Shown here: positions 1 to 8,718 of the stretch, in pieces
Position numbering within the stretch: position 1 is the first letter of the stretch
Layout: each line of letters begins with the position of its first letter
Source of the DNA: Singulisphaera acidiphila DSM 18658
Lineage (GTDB): Bacteria > Planctomycetota > Planctomycetia > Isosphaerales > Isosphaeraceae
DNA length: 64,000 nucleotides
NCBI RefSeq assembly: GCF_000242455.2
Contig: NC_019892.1
Coordinates: 7,698,744-7,762,743 of the forward strand
Direction of reading: 5' to 3'
Position numbers and translations under genes: made by a program
Notes under the pieces: model-generated
The model's input: the letters and a program-made list of their open reading frames with translations, nothing else
The model's database searches: none
Told to the model about the DNA's origin: nothing

Positions 1-11
1 TTCGTCCGGTG

Positions 12-1137
12 TCATATTGACCGTGGCCAGTTCCTCTTGACCGTGGCCAGTTCCTCGTCGCTTACCTTGATCCCGGTCGGGTAGCTCCCTCGGTGTGGCT
101 GACGAGCGGTCGCCCGCGCCAGTTCTGTGTGATGTGGCAGAACATCCGGTGCTCGATCTTATTCCACTTGCTCGTACCCGGCGGGAAGTGACATACATAG
201 AGGCTCATCCCCAACTTCCCGGCCAGCTCTTGTAGCGCCACCTTCCAGAGTCGGCAGCGGCTGCCGTTGCTGCCGCCGCCGTCCGCGATGATCAGCAGTC
301 GGTCCGCCCCGCGGTAGCGCTTCGACCCCATCTTCCTCCACCAGCGGCGGATCGCCTCCGCCGCGAACCGGGCCGTATCGTGGTCGATACCCACGCTGAC
401 CCAGCCTTGGTTGCCTGCGACGTCGTAGACGCCGTAAGGGATCGCCTTGCCGAGCTCCTTGTCCATGAAGTCGTGGACGAGCACCTCCTCGGGCTGGCCG
501 CTCGGCTGCCACTCCCGCCCGCCGTTCCTGAACTCCCCAACCAATTCCTTCTTCTTCGCGTCGACCGAGATGACAGGCTGGCCACGCTCTCCTGAAACGC
601 CCTCACCGCCGCGTTGATGTGCTCGAACTGGGCATTGCGGTCCGGGTGACCGCCGCCCTCACTCGTCTTGCGATTACTTTGCAGGCTGTAACCCGCGGCC
701 CTCAGCAACCGGCCCACGGTGCTCGGGTTGACCGGGTGGCCTCCCCGCGTCAACTCCTTGGCCAACTGGGACGTGCTCTTGCTGGTCCAGCGCAGTGGCG
801 ACATCGGATCGCCGCGGGTCGCCGGATCGACCAACAACTCCAGGGCCGCTACCAGTTCCGGGTCCGACTCGGTGCAACTCTTCCGTCCCCCACCCGGACG
901 GCGGATTCGTGCCGGGATGGGCGCGTCGGGGTTTGCCGCACGCTCTGAAAACTCAGCCGACCCCTTGCGGATAGTATGAGGCGACATGCCGGTCGCCTCG
1001 CTCACCGCACGCACCTCGCCCCAACCATAGGCCGCAGCCTCCGCGGCTGCCCATTGCCGAGACATACGCTCGTCCATGAGTCCCGAGAGGGCCTGGTACT
1101 TCGATGCGATCCGTTCCCTGGCAGCCAAATCTTGCAT
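12..1137 (-). pseudogene. ISAzo13-family transposase, frameshifted and 3'-deleted
   Basis: The N-terminal part has a helix-turn-helix region ending in GGGRK, then a DDE core (VISVDAKKKELVGEF, DRLLIIADGGGSNG, HFPPGTSKWNKIEHRMF). These are the marks of the ISAzo13 (Rhodopirellula-type DDE) transposases. The first ~180 residues and the DDE core lie in different frames, with the break near 585-595 after the residues FQE. After LVSH the protein jumps almost directly to the tail SYPTGIKVSDEEL, so a block of the C-terminal region is deleted, and a TGA at 12-14 ends it before the usual end. It therefore cannot give a normal transposase. No terminal inverted repeat was found, and the left end may lie outside the window. 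A second, less damaged member of the family lies at 45.5-48.2 kb but is clearly divergent. Confidence 0.85.
17..56. repeat. 20-bp tandem duplication
   Basis: The 20-base unit TTGACCGTGGCCAGTTCCTC occurs twice in direct succession (17-36 and 37-56). It falls in the degraded 3' end of the transposase and probably arose by slippage. Confidence 0.8.
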
Positions 1138-1155
1138 AACTGATGTGCCGAGGGG

Positions 1156-1554
1156 TCAGGCATCCGAACCGCCGTTCGGGAACCCGTCACCGTCATGGAT
1201 TGTGTAACCGTAGTAGCTCGCGCCCTCGAAGCTCGCCCCCGCCAGGATAGCGCCTTCGAACTCGGCCGCTTCGACCCCCGAGAGTTGGAAGGACGCTAAT
1301 GTCAGGTCGGCTCGTCGAAAATCGGCGCATTTCACATTGCACAATCGAAAGCTCGCCTCCTTCAGGCTTGCCCCCTCGAAGTTGCAGCTGTGAAACCACG
1401 AGCCTTCGAAGTCGGCACCATCGAGCGTGACCCGCGATAAATCGGCCTCGTCGAGGTCAACGCCATGGAATCGCCGCTCCCCGCTCGAATACCGCTGGAG
1501 CAATTCCTGCGCAGACCCTGAAGGGACGTAGTCGCTGCTCCCATCAGTCGCCAT
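1156..1554 (-). CDS. Pentapeptide-repeat protein
   Basis: This 132-residue protein consists mostly of A(D/S/N)(L/F)xx pentapeptides (DEADLSRVTLDGADFEG, FEGASLKEASF, CADFRRADLTLASF, AAEFEGAILAGASFEGASY). Such runs form a right-handed quadrilateral beta-helix. The start at 1554 (MATDG) was chosen because a GGAGG sits about 7 bases upstream; a longer in-frame start at 1614 has no such site. No signal peptide or second domain is seen, so it is probably cytoplasmic. Pentapeptide proteins act mostly as scaffolds or inhibitors (for example of gyrase), but nothing here points to a partner. It ends 19 bases before the start of the broken transposase and lies among IS remnants, so it may be accessory. 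Confidence 0.75.
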   Translation of the reverse strand: MATDGSSDYVPSGSAQELLQRYSSGERRFHGVDLDEADLSRVTLDGADFEGSWFHSCNFEGASLKEASFRLCNVKCADFRRADLTLASFQLSGVEAAEFEGAILAGASFEGASYYGYTIHDGDGFPNGGSDA

Positions 1555-1812
1555 CCGAATCCTCCGCCGCCCAACGTTAACGCCTCGGCACCATTCGGAT
1601 TCGACCAGGGGCACGAGAATAAAGCAAGTTATTCTGACGAGATTCCTTAGTTCTTGAAGCTAAAGATCCTGGCGATACACGAGAATCATTATGAGTTGGC
1701 CGGATAGACGATGTTTCACGGCTCAATCGACGGAGGATCGCTTCCGCCAAATGAACCAAGCTTACCTATTTATTCGACACTCAACAATATCTTTACTGTA
1801 TCATTGGCGAAC

Positions 1813-2357
1813 TCATTGAGTCATCTTCAACTTGGGAATAGCTTCTCGCAACGCGTCGACTCCAGCTTCGGTCACTCTCGTCTTGCCGACCTTCAAAAAC
1901 CTGAGGCGCTTCAGTCCGGCCAGCGACTTCAAGCCGGCATCGGTGACAGCCGTCTGAGACAAGTTGAGAGAGACGAGCCCATGAGACCGAGCCAGGTGTG
2001 CGAGACCAGCGTCGGTGACTGCCGTCTGGGAGACATCGAGACGGGTAAGCTTGGGGACGAATTGGCTCAAGTGAGCCAGGCCGGCGTCGGTGAGCGAGGT
2101 TCGACCGACGCCGAGGATACTGATCGAGGGCATCTTTCCAAGGGCGATCAAGCCAGAATCCGTAATCCGTGTGCCGTCCAGGAAGATTCTTTCCAGGTTC
2201 GACCGACCTCGAAGGGATCTCAACCCATTATCGGTCAACCGCGTGTTGCTCGCCTGGAATATTGCAAGACTCGGGAACGAGCCGGGATCTGCGAGTGCGG
2301 CGACTCCGGCATCGTCGAGGGGCGTATCGGTAAGGTCCAGCCATCGAAGCTTAGGAA
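1813..2357 (-). pseudogene. Leucine-rich repeat protein, 3' part (split by IS)
   Basis: This is the C-terminal half of a leucine-rich repeat protein. It opens with LRWLDLTDTPLDDAGVAAL and continues through repeats of the type LxxLxLxxTxITDxGLxxL (NLERIFLDGTRITDSGLIAL, KLTRLDVSQTAVTDAGLAHL, LVSLNLSQTAVTDAGLKSL) to a TGA at 1813-1815. It has no start of its own. The other half is at 3716-4488. Removing the IS and one copy of its 7-bp target duplication joins the two halves in frame (...SIQHLPKLRWLDLTD...) into a 436-residue protein. Repeats of this kind occur in planctomycete proteins of unknown binding partner. Confidence 0.85.
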
Positions 2358-3715
2358 CTGGTGTTTTGCAAAGTCAGGATAACCCCAGCTGAGCCACGAC
2401 ATGTTCATAGGGTTGCTCAAATTGCGTGACTTGCTCGATCGCCCACGAGAGCGTCGTCCGCAGGGCTTCCCTCGTCATCGCCCGACAGGCCTCGCCGATG
2501 GTCATCAGCCGATGGAGTGCCCACTCCTTCGCACGACCCTGCTTCAACTCGCTCATGAGCAGACTGTACGCCAGCATGACCAGGTACATATGCCGGGTCT
2601 GGCCCTGGACATCACGCAACTGACAGTCACCCAACCCGAGTTGTTGCTTGCCGTCCCGATGGAACGTCTCCGTGCCTGTCCAGCGATGGCGGTACACCCG
2701 CACGATCCGACTCACCTCCCAGGTAATCCGATTCGTCACCAGGATCTTGCAGCACGTCCCGTCGTTGCGGTAGTGCCAGAGGATGACAATCCGCACCTTG
2801 TGGTTCACCCCGGGGATTCGGACCGTCACCGTGAAGTACCACTGGCGACGGTCGCCGATCCTCATCGCTTTGCGGTCCTCCACCGGGATCGACGCCGCCA
2901 ACTCGTTGGCCTTGAGGATCCCCCCCTTCCACTCCAACTTGCGGTTGGTCTTGAGATCGCCCACGTAACCGTGGGGCCGTCCCAACCGATCCTGCTTCCC
3001 ATCAATGTGGTTGAGGACCTCGGCGTTGGTGAAGTAGCAGTCCATGGCGAAGTCGCCGGGGATTCCCCGCTCGCAGACCCAATCGATCAGCTCGCAGCAC
3101 AAGGCGGTATGGTTGCGGAACGGCTCGTCCAAGGCTTCGCAGACCTCTTGCTTGCGGAAGAGCCGGAACTCCAGGGGGTAGTGCTTGCCGCTGGTGCAGA
3201 CGTAGTTGACGAAGAGATAGTCCTGGGCGATCTTGTTCCGCTCTTCGGTGTGGTCCCAGAACCAGTTGGCGTCGGGAATCAGCATCCCGTCCCGATCGAC
3301 GAGAGTATTGTCGATCGGGATGACGCCCTGAACGCTGTAGCGAGTGGAGGGCTCCTTCTGGAGTTGCTCGAGCCTTCGATCGTTGAGCGTCTCGGGGTCC
3401 CACTGGGCGGCGGTGAGGAAGCGATTGAGGCAGGATTGGTCGGTGGTCTGGGCGAACTCGTCATGAATGCCGAGGACGGTTTTCCGGTCGGCGACGAACA
3501 GGCCGGTGAGGTACTCGGCGAAGTGGCGACGTTGGCACTCATTGGCGAAGAGGTCGCCGTGCTGGGTCAGGGCGGCTTCGACCAGCTTGGGAAATTCGAT
3601 AATTCCAGGCATAAGCCGATGCTCCGCAGTCCAACTGCGCCAGAGCAATTTGGGCAAAACTCGAGCCTCGTCTACCTATTTTAACGCTGCCGCGGACCAG
3701 TTTGCAAAATACCAG
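2358..3715 (-). mobile_element. IS4-superfamily insertion sequence with 7-bp target duplication
   Basis: The element is 1,358 bp. Its ends are inverted repeats beginning CTGGTGTTTTGCAAA at 2358 and, read from the other side, CTGGTATTTTGCAAA at 3715. It is flanked by the direct repeat TTAGGAA at 2351-2357 and 3716-3722, the target duplication. A 7-bp duplication fits the ISPepr1 subgroup of the IS4 family better than IS701 (usually 4 bp), but the subgroup call is from memory and uncertain. It carries a single transposase gene and interrupts a leucine-rich repeat gene. Intact ends and an undamaged transposase suggest a recent, possibly active insertion. Confidence 0.88.
2374..3612 (-). CDS. IS4-superfamily DDE transposase
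   Basis: The 412-residue transposase begins at MPGIIEFPKLVEAAL, with a GGAG about 9 bases upstream; an earlier TTG start at 3657 is possible. The N-terminal region (RRHFAEYLTGLFVADRKTVLGI, TTDQSCLNRFLTAAQWD) is typical of IS4/IS701-like enzymes. Visible DDE elements are VIPIDNTLVDRDG (first Asp), FAMDCYFTNAEVL (second Asp) and YRHRWTGTETFHRDGKQQLGL (Glu in the YREK-like signature). No frameshift or internal stop is present, so it is likely functional. It fills nearly the whole element. Confidence 0.85.
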   Translation of the reverse strand: MPGIIEFPKLVEAALTQHGDLFANECQRRHFAEYLTGLFVADRKTVLGIHDEFAQTTDQSCLNRFLTAAQWDPETLNDRRLEQLQKEPSTRYSVQGVIPIDNTLVDRDGMLIPDANWFWDHTEERNKIAQDYLFVNYVCTSGKHYPLEFRLFRKQEVCEALDEPFRNHTALCCELIDWVCERGIPGDFAMDCYFTNAEVLNHIDGKQDRLGRPHGYVGDLKTNRKLEWKGGILKANELAASIPVEDRKAMRIGDRRQWYFTVTVRIPGVNHKVRIVILWHYRNDGTCCKILVTNRITWEVSRIVRVYRHRWTGTETFHRDGKQQLGLGDCQLRDVQGQTRHMYLVMLAYSLLMSELKQGRAKEWALHRLMTIGEACRAMTREALRTTLSWAIEQVTQFEQPYEHVVAQLGLS

Positions 3716-4488
3716 TTAGGAAGGTGTTGGATCGAGTGCAGGCTGGACACGTTGGTTTTGACGAGGTAGAGAATTTCTAAATTGGACATGTCAGCCAGGT
3801 TTCCCAGCCCAGCTCCGGTCACACCCGTTTCGTTGAGTGAGATGAACCTTAAGGGGACCAGGTGCTTCAAGTGAACTAATCCCACATCCGTGATCCGCGG
3901 ACTATCGAGGGTCAGCGCGTCTGGGTTCGTCAGGGCCTCCAAAGGCCTCAGATCACCATCCGTGAGAGGGATTCCTTGAAGGCTCAGGGTGTGAAGTTTT
4001 GGTAGACCGGCAAAATTCTCCAGTCCAGCCCCGGTGATCTTACCCTTATCGAAGAAGAGAGCTTCCAGATCGGCCATGCCTTTGAGATGAACCATGTCGG
4101 CGTCGGATATAGAGGGGTCGCGGCCAAGGGTCAAGGTGCGAATTCGTCGGAATTGTCCGATCTGGGTCATGACGCTCTTCGCATCGCCTGGCCCGATCAC
4201 GACTCGATAGGGATGCCCCAAGAAGTCGGGCCCGATCGCGGCAGCGAGCCAGCGTGGCCCAGGCGGCGTCGCGTTACGGAGATACTTCCCGTTTAGATAT
4301 TGCCAGTCAAATTCGACGAGTCCTCCACCGCGTTTAATCGCCGCGACGGCATCGCGCTGGACATGGGCACGGCGGACCGACCAGCCCAGCCCACCGCCGA
4401 GGATCAGGACGGCGAGCATCATCCCGCGCACGCTCAAGCGGATGCTGGGCCACCACGACCGTGACTCTCGTTCGAGTTGGTCTGACAT
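3716..4488 (-). pseudogene. Leucine-rich repeat protein, 5' part (split by IS)
   Basis: This is the N-terminal half of the interrupted gene. It starts MSDQLERESRSWWPS and has one membrane segment near residues 23-38 (GMMLAVLILGGGLGW). A region ending in the first repeats follows (RIRTLTLGRDPSISDADMVHL, DLEALFFDKGKITGAGL, KLHTLSLQGIPLTDGDL, LRFISLNETGVTGAGL). Reading now runs into the IS after SIQHLP, picking up about 13 foreign residues before a stop. The layout (short cytoplasmic N-terminus, one anchor, extracytoplasmic repeats) is common among planctomycete repeat proteins. Precise excision of the IS would restore the gene. Confidence 0.85.
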
Positions 4489-4575
4489 TTTGGATCGCCT
4501 TTTGATGACTTAACTTTCAACACGATCTTCCAGATTTTTGTGGAGTCGCACTGGCCCTGAAGGAGTGAGGTCCGG

Positions 4576-4863
4576 TCACCTGATTGGCTCCAAGGCCAGC
4601 CCGCTGCATGCCGCTGCCAGCCTCTCTGCGAGTCGCCGAAGCACCGTGTAGTCCTGGGCGTCATTGCACGCGGCGGACGACCCGCCCGAGGACGGTGAGC
4701 GGACGAACTCGATGTGAATGGGCCGCCCATTGATCCACAGGTATCAAACACTGCCCTTGCGCGTTCGCTCGATTTGGGCGTTGTTAGGATCAAAGAATGC
4801 ATCAACTGTATCGGGTGCCGATAGCTCGTTGGCCTGGAGCAGTGCCTCGCACGATGGGTCCAT
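4576..4863 (-). pseudogene. Small hypothetical gene with in-frame stop
   Basis: From an ATG at 4863 a 96-codon frame reads MDPSCEALLQANELSAPDTV..., ending LAAACSGLALEPIR with a TGA at 4576-4578. One in-frame TGA at 4744-4746 (codon 40, between GSV and YLWINGRPIHIEFVR) breaks it. The residues on both sides have an ordinary protein-like composition, which suggests a real small gene disabled by a nonsense mutation. I do not recognise the family. It lies just downstream of the split repeat gene and upstream of IS1380. Confidence 0.4.
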
Positions 4864-5000
4864 GTAAGTACCTCGGCCATCGGTCAGGTATCGGAAAGAC
4901 GAGGGCCGGCCCAAACGGGACGATGGTGGTTACCACGCCAGTCGGAGCCACCCCCCGATGACATCCACACATCTGTTCCCTACTCTGCGCCAGTCGTTAG

Positions 5001-6762
5001 CCTGGATTTCTCACCCTATTCTTTCGGGGTCCGATCGCTCGACGATTTCGACGGCTCGCCCCCGCCACCCGCGGCCTGCGTGGTCTCCCGCTTGCTCATC
5101 ACGTCGGCGTGGACCTGATCGGACCTCTTCACGCCAACGCGAACCTGGTTCCTCAGGCCCCCGCGCCCAGGCGGGGGCGCACCCCGATCCTCACCCCTCC
5201 TCAGGGAGGGGCTTTCCCGCCTCATTTGACTGGGTCTCCTCGTTTCAGCACCTCGGGATCAAGGGCCCCGACCGCGCCAAGTTGGTGTGCACACGCCGAA
5301 ACACTTCCGCATACGGACAACCGCTCGAGAACTTCACCCACACCTTGCGAACCGTCACCCGCACCAACGCCCCGATCTTCAAGAGCTTCAGACGGATCGT
5401 TTGGCACTGCGCCTCGGCCATCGCCGTTCCCGCCAGCCCCAGCCGCCGCAACGCCTCCAGCAACACGTAGGCGATCGAGGAGAAGAACAGCCGGATCTGG
5501 TTGGCACGCATCGTGTGGGCACTGGTCCGATCGGCGAACAGATGGAGTTGCTGCTCCTTGATCCGGTTCTCCATCTCACCGCGACCGCAGTAGTCTTGCT
5601 CGTACAGCGGCGGCGCCGCTCGTTCCTCGACCGTGAGCGACGTGACCACGAACCGCGGGTTGGCCCCCTTGCCCAGATGCTCGGCCTTGGCCACCACCCG
5701 ACGTTCTCGGCTCCAGGTCTTCTGCGTTTGATAACGCAACTCGGCGAAGACCCGGGACGGCTGTTTCGTCGCCTCGAATTGCTGGCGTGCTTGGGCCAAT
5801 TCCGTCGCGATCGCCGCCGTCAGCCGGGTGTTCTTGGCCAGGCCGATCAGGTAATCCACGCCGTTGTCCTCACACCAGCGAAGGATCTCCTCGCGGCAGA
5901 ACCCGCTGTCGGCGCGGATCAGGATCTTCACCTGAGGCCACGCCTGGCGGATCTGCGAGACGATCCGCTTGAGGGACTTCACCGAGCCGGCGCTGGCATC
6001 AATGTCGGAGGGACGCAGCCGGGCACAGAGCAGGTGGTCGCCGCAGAAGATGTAGAGCGGGAGATAGCAGTATCCCTTGTAGTAGCCGTGGAAAAAGCGG
6101 CCAAGTTGGCGGCCATGGACCGTGTCGTCGGTGGCGTCGAGGTCCAAAACGATCCGCTCGGGGGGTCGGCTGTGGGCCTGAAGAAAGAGGGTAACGAAGA
6201 GCCGTTCGACCTCATGGGTCTGACAGGTGATCTTCTTGTAACGGCTCTGTCCGTCGGCCCCGACAGGGGTCAGTTCCAAGCGGTTGAGGGTACTCTTGCC
6301 AGCCAGCGGCTTGCCGCGATCGCGGAGCCGTGGCCGGTCCTGGCCGGTGGGATCGGTCTTGCCGACGACGGTGGCCAGTAACGGATCGCAGCGGAGATCG
6401 TCGTGGTCGTTGAGGTCTTCGTAGCCCAAGGCCAGACCATAGACGCGTTGGGCCAGGAGGTGTTCCAGGGGGTGCTCGACGAGGTCAGGATCGCGATGGT
6501 CGGTAAAGCAGGCGGCGAACTGGCGGATGATCCCGGTGCGGGCTTCGATCTGACGGAGCAGAAGTGCACCGCCGTCGGAAGAGATGGCGCCCCCGTCAAA
6601 ATCGGCGAGCACTTGGCGGTGACCGAGGATGGAAAAGTCGAGGTAAGTCGAGTTACACTCTGTAGCCATCGGGCTGCCTTGGTTCGGTGTCAAAAGTGGT
6701 TGTCGCAATTCCACCTATGACACGCAAGGCAGCCCGATTCAATCCCTGGTGAGAAATCCAGG
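5001..6762 (-). mobile_element. IS1380-family insertion sequence, complete
   Basis: The element is 1,762 bp. Its ends are perfect 15-bp inverted repeats, CCTGGATTTCTCACC at 5001-5015 and its complement at 6748-6762. The 4-bp direct repeat TTAG flanks it at 4997-5000 and 6763-6766, as expected for IS1380, which makes 4-5 bp duplications. About 245 bp between the left end and the transposase stop are non-coding. Everything needed for transposition appears intact. It lies directly against an IS66 remnant on the right. Confidence 0.93.
5245..6669 (-). CDS. IS1380-family transposase
   Basis: The 474-residue transposase begins at MATECNSTYLDFSILG. Family marks are FDGGAISSDGGALLLRQIE near the N-terminus, the catalytic Asp in IVLDLDATDDTVHGRQ, FFHGYYKGYCYLPLYIFCGDHLL, the second Asp in KILIRADSGFCREEILRWCE, and the Glu-bearing YCGRGEMENRIKEQQLHLFADRTS. 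The length is usual for the family and no lesion is seen. A longer in-frame start at 6714 exists, but MATECN matches the usual family beginning. Confidence 0.93.
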   Translation of the reverse strand: MATECNSTYLDFSILGHRQVLADFDGGAISSDGGALLLRQIEARTGIIRQFAACFTDHRDPDLVEHPLEHLLAQRVYGLALGYEDLNDHDDLRCDPLLATVVGKTDPTGQDRPRLRDRGKPLAGKSTLNRLELTPVGADGQSRYKKITCQTHEVERLFVTLFLQAHSRPPERIVLDLDATDDTVHGRQLGRFFHGYYKGYCYLPLYIFCGDHLLCARLRPSDIDASAGSVKSLKRIVSQIRQAWPQVKILIRADSGFCREEILRWCEDNGVDYLIGLAKNTRLTAAIATELAQARQQFEATKQPSRVFAELRYQTQKTWSRERRVVAKAEHLGKGANPRFVVTSLTVEERAAPPLYEQDYCGRGEMENRIKEQQLHLFADRTSAHTMRANQIRLFFSSIAYVLLEALRRLGLAGTAMAEAQCQTIRLKLLKIGALVRVTVRKVWVKFSSGCPYAEVFRRVHTNLARSGPLIPRC

Positions 6763-6947
6763 TTAGCCCAACTCGCCTCCGCACTCGACCGGACTCGCCC
6801 TCCTCTTCTTCGAGGCCATCATCGCTCGGAGTCGGCGGACCGTCACGACCTTGATCAGGTGATCGAACTCCCCGAGAAGCTACGGCGGGGCACCCATCAT
6901 CGCCGCACACCCTCGACGGCCCACTCTACCAGGCCCGAACTACCGCC

Positions 6948-7262
6948 GCCCCAGTCCCCGAAGCGGCCAACGGCTTTGGCCCCAGGATCCAAGCGGCCAC
7001 GGCCTACTTCAGTGGCGTCGTCCGGATCAGCAAGCGAACCATCGCTTTACTCTTCTCCGATCTCTACGAGATCCCCATGGCTTTGGGCAGCGTCCGCAAG
7101 CTCGAAGCCAGGACCAGTTTCGCCTTGCACTCGATCCACGACGAGGCCCGGTGTGGAACCGACGAATCATGCGGCCGAACGTGCCGTCCGTAATACCGTC
7201 TGCTGGTGGAAGACGAGCTATGGAACGGGGCAGTCGGCTCGTGGAACAGATCTTAACCGTGT
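6948..7262 (+). pseudogene. IS66-family transposase remnant
   Basis: Two short pieces of an IS66 TnpC protein remain in different frames. The first (from 6948) reads AANGFGPRIQATAAYFSGVVRISKRTIALLFSDLYEIPMALGSVRKLEA. The second (about 7150-7258) reads EPTNHAAERAVRNTVCWWKTSYGTGQS, which is the family's VEPTNNAAERALR... C-terminal signature. The catalytic middle is deleted between them. No ends were recognised. It is a fossil between IS1380 and the transporter gene. A second IS66 fragment is at 50.8-51.0 kb. Confidence 0.75.
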
Positions 7263-7299
7263 GGCCTGTGCCAACCCGACAAGAGAGCACCGTCCAGGC

Positions 7300-8718
7300 T
7301 CAGGGAGACGTTTCACTAGCGGCGATCGGTTTTGTGGGATCGATCAGCGTCCAGCATAGGGCGGCCAGGACAAACACCGTCACGTACGTCGCGAATGCCG
7401 ACTCATAGCCGGAAAGGACGGCAAGATGCTTGTCGAGCTTGGGGAGTTGACTGAGAGTGAGGTTCTGCGCGGCCGCTCTCGTCGCGAGGGATTGCTCGAC
7501 CAGCGTCCCAGTCAACCAGCCGGCCAGCGCATTGCCAAGGGTTCCGATCGTGTTCATGCAAGCCGCGGTCACCGCAGCGTGCTCACGGCCCAGATCCTGA
7601 CAGGTTGCCCAGGACGAGCCGAGGGTCAGGTCGATGCAAAAGGCGGCCAGCGAGATCAGGAGGCAGAACAAGTGAACGTTCTCGGTGTGGCTGGCCCCCC
7701 ACCAGCAGGCTGCCCCCGTCGAGAGCGCGGCGATGCCCAAGACGCGCCGGGCCCGGCGTCGATCCCCCAGGAGTCGGGCCAATCCGTTCACACAGAAGCC
7801 GCCTAAGAAACAGCCGGCCGCTCCAATCCAGAGGGGCGCCCCTTTATACATCGCGCCTAGCTTGTCCGCCGACGTCAACCCGAAGCGTTCTTCGATATAC
7901 GTGGGCAGATACGTCATGTTGAATGCCCAGGCGTAGTTAATGAAGAAGTACATCAAGCAGAGCGCCCACAAGCTCCGATTGGTGAGCAACGCCCGCCAGG
8001 GGACGGCCGAGTGGGTAGTCGAAGAATTCCACTCCGAGCCGATCAGGTCGCGTTCCGCGTCGTTGACTCCTGGGTGATCGTCGGGGCGGTCACGAAACCA
8101 GAGGCCGAACGCAACGCACCAGACCAGGCCGATCATGCCGAAAAGGAGGAAGGCCGACCGCCAGCCCATCAGTGGCGCAGACGTGGCCGTTCCACCGACG
8201 AGAATCGCCAGGATCAGCGGGGTGAGACCGCCAATGAGGCGGCCCGACATGAAGACCAAGCCCTGAGACATCTCCCAGCTACGGGCGGGAAACCAGTTGT
8301 GAAGCGCCCGCGTGATATTGGGGTAGGCACCCGCCTCACCCGCACCGAAGAGGAAGCGCAAGGCGATGAGAGCGCCGAGGCCACCGACCAAGGTGCCGCC
8401 AACGCGAAGGCCGACCGCGGCGGTCAGGGCGGTGCAGACCGACCACCAGGCCACGATCCGGATCAAGGTGCGACGCGGCCCCAGGAGGTCGCCCATCGCC
8501 CCGGCCGGAATTTCGAACACGGCGTAGGCGATCGCAAACGAGGTGATCGCCCACTTGAGCTGGGAGACGTCGCTCAGGCCAAGCTCGCCCGCAATCGACG
8601 GAGCCGCCACGCCGAAGCAGGCCCGGTCGAGATAGGTGATCATCGACAGCGTGCAGGCAAACCCGAGGACACGGTAGCGGACCCCGGTTGGCGCGGCGGG
8701 AGGAGACTCCGTCATCAA
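7300..8718 (-). CDS. MFS transporter, ACS-family-like
   Basis: This 472-residue inner-membrane protein has about 12 hydrophobic segments. The sequence near the start (MITYLDRACFGVAAPSI), the loop GDLLGPRRTLIRIVAWWSV and the region GAGEAGAYPNITRALHNWFPARSWEMSQGL match the anion:cation symporter group of the major facilitator superfamily, which carries sugar acids such as glucarate, galactonate and hexuronates. Its start codon overlaps the stop of the preceding enolase-superfamily gene (ATGA at 8715-8718), so the two are translationally coupled. As last gene of the catabolic operon it most likely imports the operon's substrate. The exact substrate cannot be read from the sequence. Confidence 0.88.
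   Translation of the reverse strand: MMTESPPAAPTGVRYRVLGFACTLSMITYLDRACFGVAAPSIAGELGLSDVSQLKWAITSFAIAYAVFEIPAGAMGDLLGPRRTLIRIVAWWSVCTALTAAVGLRVGGTLVGGLGALIALRFLFGAGEAGAYPNITRALHNWFPARSWEMSQGLVFMSGRLIGGLTPLILAILVGGTATSAPLMGWRSAFLLFGMIGLVWCVAFGLWFRDRPDDHPGVNDAERDLIGSEWNSSTTHSAVPWRALLTNRSLWALCLMYFFINYAWAFNMTYLPTYIEERFGLTSADKLGAMYKGAPLWIGAAGCFLGGFCVNGLARLLGDRRRARRVLGIAALSTGAACWWGASHTENVHLFCLLISLAAFCIDLTLGSSWATCQDLGREHAAVTAACMNTIGTLGNALAGWLTGTLVEQSLATRAAAQNLTLSQLPKLDKHLAVLSGYESAFATYVTVFVLAALCWTLIDPTKPIAASETSP

Noticed and set aside
1711-2382. Long plus-strand open frame over the leucine-rich repeat gene
   Set aside because: It mirrors the repeat periodicity of the minus-strand gene and has no protein-like motifs; it is an antisense shadow.
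2401-3684. 427-codon plus-strand frame opposite the IS4-like transposase
   Set aside because: It lies exactly opposite a recognised transposase and has the composition expected from reversed GC-rich codons.
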